From: Ralstonia sp. NFACC01
Lineage (GTDB): Bacteria; Pseudomonadota; Gammaproteobacteria; Burkholderiales; Burkholderiaceae
Length of the DNA stretch: 64,000 nucleotides
NCBI RefSeq assembly: GCF_900115545.1
Contig: NZ_FOWV01000008.1
Location: 182,224 to 246,223, forward strand
Direction of reading: 5' to 3'
Shown: positions 58,099 through 64,000 of the stretch, one piece after another
How the letters are laid out: every line of letters starts with the position of its first letter
Position numbering within the stretch: position 1 is the first letter of the stretch
Notes under the pieces: model-generated
Databases searched by the model: none
What the model was told of the DNA's origin: nothing
The model's input: the letters and a program-made list of their open reading frames with translations, nothing else
Made by a program: the position numbers and the translations under genes

Positions 58099-58116
58099 GT
58101 GCGTTGCACAACGCAC
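58099..58116. promoter_or_regulatory. Inverted repeat in the divergent cyanophycin promoter region
   Basis: GTGCGTTG-CA-CAACGCAC is a perfect 8-2-8 inverted repeat in the 289-bp gap between the ABC gene and the first cyanophycin synthetase gene, 112 bp before the latter. It is a candidate operator controlling both directions; no regulator gene is adjacent. Confidence 0.55.
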
Positions 58117-58227
58117 TTCGGGCTCAAGACGTCAACGCCGACGCCGTTGTAACGTTATTGAAAGGTAACGGTTCGATTCCACGGACCAACTTCACGGGTA
58201 CATCGCCCCCTGCCTCAAGCAAATTCA

Positions 58228-60900
58228 ATGAAGAAGAAGGACATTGAGATTCTCGATGTCATGTCGCTGCGCGGCCCGAATATGTGGACATATCGGCCAG
58301 TGCTCGAGGCATGGGTCGACATTGGTGAACTGGAGGATTTTCCTTCCAACACGATTCCCGGGTTTTACGAGCGCCTGTCGACATGGCTGCCAACGCTGAT
58401 CGAGCACCGCTGCAGCCCCGGCGTGCGCGGCGGCTTCCTGATGCGCTTGAAGGAGGGCACCTGGCCCGGCCACATCCTGGAACACGTCACCCTGGAATTG
58501 CAGAACCTGGCCGGCATGCCCGGCGGGTTTGGCAAGGCGCGCGAGACCCCGGTGCGCGGCGTGTACAAGGTGATCGTCCGTGCTTGGCACGAAGACGTGA
58601 CCCGCGCTGCCCTGTTCGCCGCCCGTGACCTGGTCATGGCGGCCATTGAAGACCGCCCGTTCGACGTGGACGCGGCCGTCGAAACGCTGCGCGACCTGGT
58701 GGACGAGCACTGCCTCGGCCCCAGCACCGCCTGCATCGTCGATGCCGCCGATGACCGCAACATCCCGTCCATCCGCCTGTCGGACGGCAACCTCGTGCAG
58801 CTCGGCTACGGCGCACGCCAGCGCCGCATCTGGACGGCCGAGACGGACCGCACCAGTGCCATTGCAGAATCGATCTCACGCGACAAGGACCTGACCAAGA
58901 GCCTGCTGCAATCGTGCGGCGTGCCCGTGCCGGAAGGCCGCATGGTCGACAGCGCCGAAGACGCCTGGGACGCCGCCGAGGACATCGGCGTGCCGGTGGT
59001 TGTCAAGCCGTACGACGGCAACCACGGCCGCGGCGTGTTCACGAACCTGATGACGCGCGAAGAGGTGGAAACCGCTTACGCCGTGGCCATCGAGGAAGGC
59101 AACGGCGTGATCGTCGAGCGCTTCGTCTCCGGTAACGAGCACCGCCTGCTGGTCGTGGGCGGTCGCGTGGCGGCGGCGGCGATGGGCGAAACCGCGTCGG
59201 TGATCGGCGATGGCTCTTCGACCATCGAAGAACTGATCGAATCGCAGATCAACTCCGACCCGCGCCGTGGCAGCACCGAAGAACACCCGCTGAACTGCGT
59301 GCGTCTGGACTCTGCCGCACTCCTCGAACTCAAGCGCCAGGGCTATGCCGACGGCAGCGCCGTGCCGCCCGCAGGCCGCAGCGTGCTGATCCAGCGCAAT
59401 GGCAACGTCGCCTTTGACGTGACCGATCGCGTGCACCCGAGCGTGGCCGCGCATGCGTCGCTGGCGGCGCGGGTGGTCGGGCTCGACATTGCCGGCGTGG
59501 ACCTGGTGGCCGATGACATCTCGCGTCCGCTCGATGAGCAGCGTGGCGCCATCGTGGAAGTCAACGCCGGGCCGGGCCTGCTGATGCACATTCGGCCGGC
59601 GCAGGGCGAGCCCCGCCCTGTGGGCCGCGCGATTGTGGATCACCTGTTTTCCGACAAGGACGGCGCGCAGGACGACGGCCGCATTCCCATCGTCGGCATC
59701 ACGGGTACCAACGGCAAGACCGTCGTCGCGAAGCTGGTTGCGCAGTTGCTGCAGCTCTCGGGCAAGCATACGGGCCTGGGCTGCAGCGATGGCCTGTTCC
59801 TGGACCGCCGCCAGGTCGAGACGAGCAACAACCGCGGCGGTCACGGCGACCGCGCTGCGTGGGACGCCTGCCACCGCATCCTGATGAATCGCGCGGTGGA
59901 AGCCGCTGTGTTCGAGAGCGACAGCGGCATGATCCTCTCGCAAGGATTGCCGTATGACCGTTGCCAGGTCGGCGTGGTCACCAACTTCGGCAAGCCCGAT
60001 CACCTGGGCGACTTCTACGTCGAAGACGAAGACCGGATGTACAGCGTTCTGCGCACGCAGATTGATGTTGTGCTGAAGTCTGGCGTGGGCGTGCTCAATG
60101 CCGCCGATGCGCGCCTCGTTGAGATGGCCGACCTGTGCGATGGCGAAGTGATCTTCTTCGCGTTGTCGGGCGATCTGGAAGCCATTGCCGCGCATCGTGC
60201 CGCAGGCAAACGGGCCGTGTTCGTGCGTGACGGCAAGGTGGTGCTCGCCACCGGCGCGACCGAACTGGCACTGGCCGATGTGTCGGCCATTCCGCTGACC
60301 TACGCCGGCCGCGTCCCGTTCCAGCTTGAGAACGTGCTGGCCGCCGTGGCCACCGGCTGGGCGCTGGGCATTTCCAACGACCTGATGCGCGCCGGCATCG
60401 TCACCTTCGATGTGGGCCAGGTGGATGTGCCGGGCCGCTTCACGCTGTTCCAGCACCACGGCGCCACCATCGTGGTGGATGACGCGCACAACGCCTCGGC
60501 GCTGGAAGCTTTGGCCACTGCGCTGGACAACTTCCCGGCCGAGCGCCGCACGCTTGTATTTGGCGCCGGGTTGCAACGTCGCGACGAAGACCTGATTGCG
60601 CAAGGCACCGTCATCGGCCAGACGTTCGATCGCGTGCTGCTATGCGAAGACGCCAGCGTCAAGCGCACCGATGCCGAGTTCGATCGCCAAGCACGCGCGC
60701 TGCTCAAGCAAGGGTTGCAGGCAGGCGGTCGCGTGGCTGAAGTCGTCGTCGAAGGGGCCAAGCGCCGGGATGTCGTGGATGCGGCGCTCTCGCAGCTCAC
60801 GGCAGGCGACCTGCTGGTCCTGCAATGCGACGAGTGCGCCATCGAGGGCACCGTCGAGCAGGTACACCAGTGGATGGGCCGCGCCGAATCCCAGAACTGA
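58228..60900 (+). CDS. Cyanophycin synthetase paralogue, divergent (CphA'-like)
   Basis: An 890-residue protein with the three-part CphA layout: N-terminal domain (~1-165), ATP-grasp domain (~215-475, VVVKPYDGNHGRGVF) and Mur-ligase-like domain (~485-880). Several Mur-ligase residues differ from its tandem partner: the P-loop reads GTNGKTVV rather than GTNGKTTT, and the conserved ETARGGLLREG segment is ESDSGMILSQG. The ATP-grasp site, which adds Asp, looks intact; the Arg-adding step may be altered. In Cupriavidus a cphA/cphA' pair is arranged similarly. Function may be support of, or specialisation beside, the second enzyme. Confidence 0.88.
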   Translation: MKKKDIEILDVMSLRGPNMWTYRPVLEAWVDIGELEDFPSNTIPGFYERLSTWLPTLIEHRCSPGVRGGFLMRLKEGTWPGHILEHVTLELQNLAGMPGGFGKARETPVRGVYKVIVRAWHEDVTRAALFAARDLVMAAIEDRPFDVDAAVETLRDLVDEHCLGPSTACIVDAADDRNIPSIRLSDGNLVQLGYGARQRRIWTAETDRTSAIAESISRDKDLTKSLLQSCGVPVPEGRMVDSAEDAWDAAEDIGVPVVVKPYDGNHGRGVFTNLMTREEVETAYAVAIEEGNGVIVERFVSGNEHRLLVVGGRVAAAAMGETASVIGDGSSTIEELIESQINSDPRRGSTEEHPLNCVRLDSAALLELKRQGYADGSAVPPAGRSVLIQRNGNVAFDVTDRVHPSVAAHASLAARVVGLDIAGVDLVADDISRPLDEQRGAIVEVNAGPGLLMHIRPAQGEPRPVGRAIVDHLFSDKDGAQDDGRIPIVGITGTNGKTVVAKLVAQLLQLSGKHTGLGCSDGLFLDRRQVETSNNRGGHGDRAAWDACHRILMNRAVEAAVFESDSGMILSQGLPYDRCQVGVVTNFGKPDHLGDFYVEDEDRMYSVLRTQIDVVLKSGVGVLNAADARLVEMADLCDGEVIFFALSGDLEAIAAHRAAGKRAVFVRDGKVVLATGATELALADVSAIPLTYAGRVPFQLENVLAAVATGWALGISNDLMRAGIVTFDVGQVDVPGRFTLFQHHGATIVVDDAHNASALEALATALDNFPAERRTLVFGAGLQRRDEDLIAQGTVIGQTFDRVLLCEDASVKRTDAEFDRQARALLKQGLQAGGRVAEVVVEGAKRRDVVDAALSQLTAGDLLVLQCDECAIEGTVEQVHQWMGRAESQN

Positions 60901-60953
60901 CGATCGGGCCTGAATCCAACAGAACGCCCAAAGCACAACGGAAAGCTGATTGC

Positions 60954-63521
60954 ATGGAAGTCTCTCGTATCCGGGCCTTGCGCGGCCCAAACCTCTGGTG
61001 CCGCCATACGGCCATCGAAGCCATCGTGGCCTGCTCGGATCAATCCCAACTGCTGGCCGAACTGCCGGGCTTTGAAGACCGCCTGCGCGCGCGCTTTCCG
61101 GCGATTGGCCCGTTGCGCCCGGATGACGAAGCCGATGCGCCATCGATTGCGCACGCGCTGGAAGCCGCGGCGCTGGGCCTGCAAGCTGCCGCCGGTTGCC
61201 CGGTGACGTTCAGCCACACCGAGCCCACGCTCGAACCTGGCACGTATCAGGTCGTCGTGGAATACAGCGAAGAGGAGGTGGGCCGACTGGCATTCGAGCT
61301 GGCCGGCCAACTTTGCCTCGCCGCACGCGACGATCAGCCGTTCGATCTGGACGACGCGCTGCACCGCCTGCGCGAACTGGACGAAGACGTGCGCCTGGGG
61401 CCCAGCACAGGCTCCATCGTCTACGCCGCCGTGGCGCGCGGGATTCCGTACCGCCGTCTCACGCAGGGTTCGATGGTGCAGTTCGGCTGGGGCAGCAAGC
61501 AGCGCCGCATCCAGGCCGCCGAAACCGACATGACCAGCGCCGTGGCCGAATCCATTGCGCAGGACAAGGATCTGACGAAGACCCTGTTGCACGCGGCCGG
61601 CGTGCCGGTACCGCTGGGCCGTTCGGTGCGCAGCGCCGAAGAGGCGTGGGAAGCCGCGCAGGAAATCCATGGCCCGGTCGTGGTCAAGCCGCGCGACGGC
61701 AACCAGGGCAAGGGCGTGGCCGTGCGCATTCGCACGCGCGAAGAAGTGATGACGGCCTATGAGGTCGCGGCCGACATTTCGTCGGACGTGATTGTCGAGC
61801 GCTACATCCCCGGCCACGATTTCCGCCTGCTCGTGGTGGGCAAGCACTTGGTGGCCGCCGCACGCCGCGATCCGCCACAAGTCATTGGCGACGGCAAGCA
61901 CACCGTGCGTGAGCTGGTCGACGAAGTAAACCGCGACCCGCGACGCGGCGAAGGGCATGCCACGTCGCTCACGAAAATCCGCTTTGACGACATTGCGCTG
62001 GCCACGCTCGCCAAACAGGGCCTGAGCGCCGACGCCGTGCCGCCCAAGGGCACGCGCGTGGTGTTGCGCAATAACGCGAATCTCTCCACGGGCGGCACAG
62101 CCACCGACGTGACCGACGACGTGCACCCCGCCATCGCGGCGCGTGCCGTGGCGGCAGCGCAGATGGTCGGCCTCGACATCTGCGGCGTGGACGCCGTGTG
62201 CGAAACGATGCTCAAGCCGTTCGAGGACCAGGCCGGCGGCATCGTGGAAGTCAACGCCGCGCCGGGTTTGCGCATGCATTTGCAGCCCTCGTACGGCAAG
62301 GGCCGCGCGGTGGGCGAGGCCATCGTCTCGACGATGTTTGCCGATGGCGACGACGGCCGCATTCCCGTGGTGGCGGTATCCGGCACCAACGGCAAGACGA
62401 CGACGGTGCGCCTGATCACGCATCTGCTTGCCACCAGCGGCCTGCGCATGGGCATGACCGGCACCGATGGTGTGTACATCCAGGGCCAGCGCATCGACAC
62501 CGGCGACTGCAGCGGCCCGCGCAGCGCGCGCAACGTGCTCCTGCATCCGGACGTAGACGCCGCTGTCTTCGAAACCGCGCGCGGTGGCCTGCTGCGCGAA
62601 GGTCTCGCGTTCGACCGCTGCGACGTGGCGGTAGTGACAAACGTGGGCGAGGGCGACCATCTGGGCCTCAACTACATCAGCACGGTGGAAGACCTGGCTG
62701 TGCTCAAGAGCGTGATCGTGCAGAACGTGGCGCCGCGCGGCATGGCGGTGCTCAACGCCGCCGACCCGATGGTCGCGCGCATGGCCGACGGCTGCCCTGG
62801 ATCGGTCACGTTCTTCGCGCACGACGCCAGCCTTCCGACCATGGCCCTGCACCGCGCGCAGGGCAAGCGCGTGGTGTTTGTCGATGGCGCCGAGATTGTG
62901 GCTACCGAAGGTGGGAACGAAACGCGCATCGCACTGGCTGATATTCCGCTCACGCGCAACGGCACGATTGGCTTCCAGGTTGAAAACGCGATGTCGTCGA
63001 TTGCCGCTGCATGGGCACTTGGCATCGACTGGACGATCATCCGCCGCGGCCTCGCCACCTTTGTGAACGACGCCGCCACCGCGCCCGGCCGCTTCAACGT
63101 ATTCGACTACAAGGGCGCCACGCTCATCGCCGACTACGGCCACAATCCCGACGCCATCCAGGCGCTATGCAACGCCGTGGCCACCATGCCGGCCCAGCGC
63201 CGCTCGGTGGTGATCAGCGGGGCGGGCGATCGGCGCGACGAGGATATCCGCCGCCAGACGCAGATTCTGGGTGGCGTGTTTGACGACGTCGTGCTTTACG
63301 AAGACCAGTGCCAGCGCGGCCGTGCCGATGGTGAAGTGCTCGCGCTGCTGCGAGAAGGGCTGCAGGGTGCGTCGCGCACGAGCCGTGTTGATGAAATCCG
63401 TGGTGAATTCCTCGCGATTGATACGGCGCTGGGGCGGTTGCAGCCGGGTGATCTCTGCCTGATTTTGATTGATCAGGTGGAGGAGGCGTTGGGGCATATT
63501 GCTAAGCGGGTTGCTGAGTGA
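60954..63521 (+). CDS. cphA: Cyanophycin synthetase
   Basis: An 855-residue enzyme that builds the storage polymer multi-L-arginyl-poly-L-aspartate from Asp, Arg and ATP. It has an N-terminal domain (~1-160), an ATP-grasp domain with VVVKPRDGNQGKGVAV (~240-255), and a Mur-ligase domain with P-loop SGTNGKTTTVR (~480), ETARGGLLREGLAFDRCDV and NVGEGDHLG intact. ATG 60954 lies 53 bp after the paralogue's stop. Both genes are probably co-transcribed. No cyanophycinase is seen within the window. A composite repeat with a terminator follows it. Confidence 0.94.
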   Translation: MEVSRIRALRGPNLWCRHTAIEAIVACSDQSQLLAELPGFEDRLRARFPAIGPLRPDDEADAPSIAHALEAAALGLQAAAGCPVTFSHTEPTLEPGTYQVVVEYSEEEVGRLAFELAGQLCLAARDDQPFDLDDALHRLRELDEDVRLGPSTGSIVYAAVARGIPYRRLTQGSMVQFGWGSKQRRIQAAETDMTSAVAESIAQDKDLTKTLLHAAGVPVPLGRSVRSAEEAWEAAQEIHGPVVVKPRDGNQGKGVAVRIRTREEVMTAYEVAADISSDVIVERYIPGHDFRLLVVGKHLVAAARRDPPQVIGDGKHTVRELVDEVNRDPRRGEGHATSLTKIRFDDIALATLAKQGLSADAVPPKGTRVVLRNNANLSTGGTATDVTDDVHPAIAARAVAAAQMVGLDICGVDAVCETMLKPFEDQAGGIVEVNAAPGLRMHLQPSYGKGRAVGEAIVSTMFADGDDGRIPVVAVSGTNGKTTTVRLITHLLATSGLRMGMTGTDGVYIQGQRIDTGDCSGPRSARNVLLHPDVDAAVFETARGGLLREGLAFDRCDVAVVTNVGEGDHLGLNYISTVEDLAVLKSVIVQNVAPRGMAVLNAADPMVARMADGCPGSVTFFAHDASLPTMALHRAQGKRVVFVDGAEIVATEGGNETRIALADIPLTRNGTIGFQVENAMSSIAAAWALGIDWTIIRRGLATFVNDAATAPGRFNVFDYKGATLIADYGHNPDAIQALCNAVATMPAQRRSVVISGAGDRRDEDIRRQTQILGGVFDDVVLYEDQCQRGRADGEVLALLREGLQGASRTSRVDEIRGEFLAIDTALGRLQPGDLCLILIDQVEEALGHIAKRVAE

Positions 63522-63574
63522 GCTTTGGTCCGGTTGAAAGGGGTTCGCCGGGGTTTAGTTTTTTGTGGTGCATC

Positions 63575-64000
63575 CTTTGTTTCATCCCCTGCCGGGGCTG
63601 ACTCACTTTCTTTGGTCTTGCCCAAAGAAAGTAAGCAAAGAAATGCGCGCCCAAGATGGCGACCCCCTCCTTGAATTTCTGTCGCAGGGAGGGGAAGGGA
63701 AAAACTCGCTTCGCTCAGACAGTTTCCCTTCCTTTTTCCTCCCTGCAACAGAAATTCAAGGCGCCATCTGGGGCAGGAAAGTCAAAAACCAAAGCATCTC
63801 AACGCCAGCCCAAACGACAAAGGCCAACCGCGCGATGGGTTGGCCTTTTTCTTTTGACGTTGAGCCCTTGATGGCGCCTTGAATTTGTGTGAGCGGGCGG
63901 ATCAAGGAAGGAGGCTTGTCTGAGCGCAGCGAGTTTGCCTCCTTCCCCGCGCGGTCACACAAATTCAAGGGGATGTCGCCATCTCGGGCTCGCCTTTCTT
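63575..64000. repeat. Second composite two-arm inverted repeat, after cphA
   Basis: This has the same plan as 16186-16715. The left arm (63575-63780) has the CTTTCTTTGG/CCAAAGAAAG hairpin, the GATGGCGACC linker, the large hairpin with CTCGCTTCGCTCAGACAG at its top and GGCGCCATCT at its end. The inverted right arm starts at 63867 and runs off the window. The left arm is nearly identical to the complement of 16500-16715. The centre (63781-63866) differs from the first copy and holds a terminator. Confidence 0.85.
63819..63852 (+). terminator. Rho-independent terminator inside the repeat centre
   Basis: AAAGGCCAACC (63819-63829) pairs with GGTTGGCCTTT (63838-63848), followed by a T-rich tract. 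It lies about 300 bp past the cphA stop and is the first strong terminator seen for that operon. Confidence 0.8.

Noticed and set aside
60300..63143. Very long open frame (about 950 codons) on the minus strand opposite the cyanophycin synthetase genes
   Set aside because: It is an antisense shadow of GC-rich coding DNA; its translation is low-complexity His/Arg/Ala-rich with no domain, while the plus-strand proteins are complete and conserved.

Overview
The window is GC-rich, densely coded DNA of a betaproteobacterium, most probably a Ralstonia of the pickettii / insidiosa / mannitolilytica group. The best evidence is a class D beta-lactamase of the OXA-60 family (50672-51487) with its divergent partner gene in the arrangement I recall for R. 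pickettii. Tandem cyanophycin synthetase genes, a feoAB operon and an OpgD periplasmic glucan enzyme also fit. No rRNA, tRNA, CRISPR array, transposase or prophage gene was found, so this looks like ordinary chromosome.

Layout. 1-6.8 kb: the 3' end of a diguanylate cyclase, a hot-dog thioesterase, a sensor kinase, a methyltransferase, and an amidohydrolase/MFS pair. 6.9-27.8 kb: an eight-gene leftward cluster for alpha-glucan and trehalose metabolism, in transcription order glgA, glgE, treS-mak, glgB, glgX, treZ, malQ, treY. Most junctions are 4-bp overlaps. It combines the GlgE route (trehalose to maltose to maltose-1-phosphate to branched glucan) with TreY/TreZ, which turn glucan back into trehalose. 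No glgC is present. A ~530-bp composite inverted repeat separates glgB from glgX, and a second copy follows the last gene at the right edge.

28-38 kb: ahpC-ahpF peroxide defence, a LysR regulator facing a nucleobase deaminase and a CynX-type transporter, then an iron region with a Fur-family gene, two Fur-box-like sites, feoA-feoB and a small Cys-rich protein. Two candidate small RNAs or structured leaders lie here. 38-46 kb: a large PAS/EAL sensor with a degenerate GGDEF motif, an Aer-like chemoreceptor beside a perfect FNR-type box, and a YqjI/YqjH-like regulator/ferric-reductase pair. 45.4-48.8 kb: a MarR regulator facing an AhpD-like/GNAT/azoreductase operon, pyroglutamyl peptidase and another MarR regulator.

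48.9-55.1 kb: the putative OXA-60 induction gene, the beta-lactamase, a small fimbrial-like exported protein, OpgD and a serine hydrolase. 55.1-63.5 kb: a cyanophycin locus in which DUF1854 and ABC-transporter genes face two tandem cyanophycin synthetase paralogues across an inverted repeat.

I see no clearly new multi-gene system. The least explained signals are the composite intergenic repeats, the two candidate structured RNAs in the iron region, the catalytically degenerate N-terminal domain of GlgE, and the divergent first cyanophycin synthetase with its DUF1854/ABC partners.
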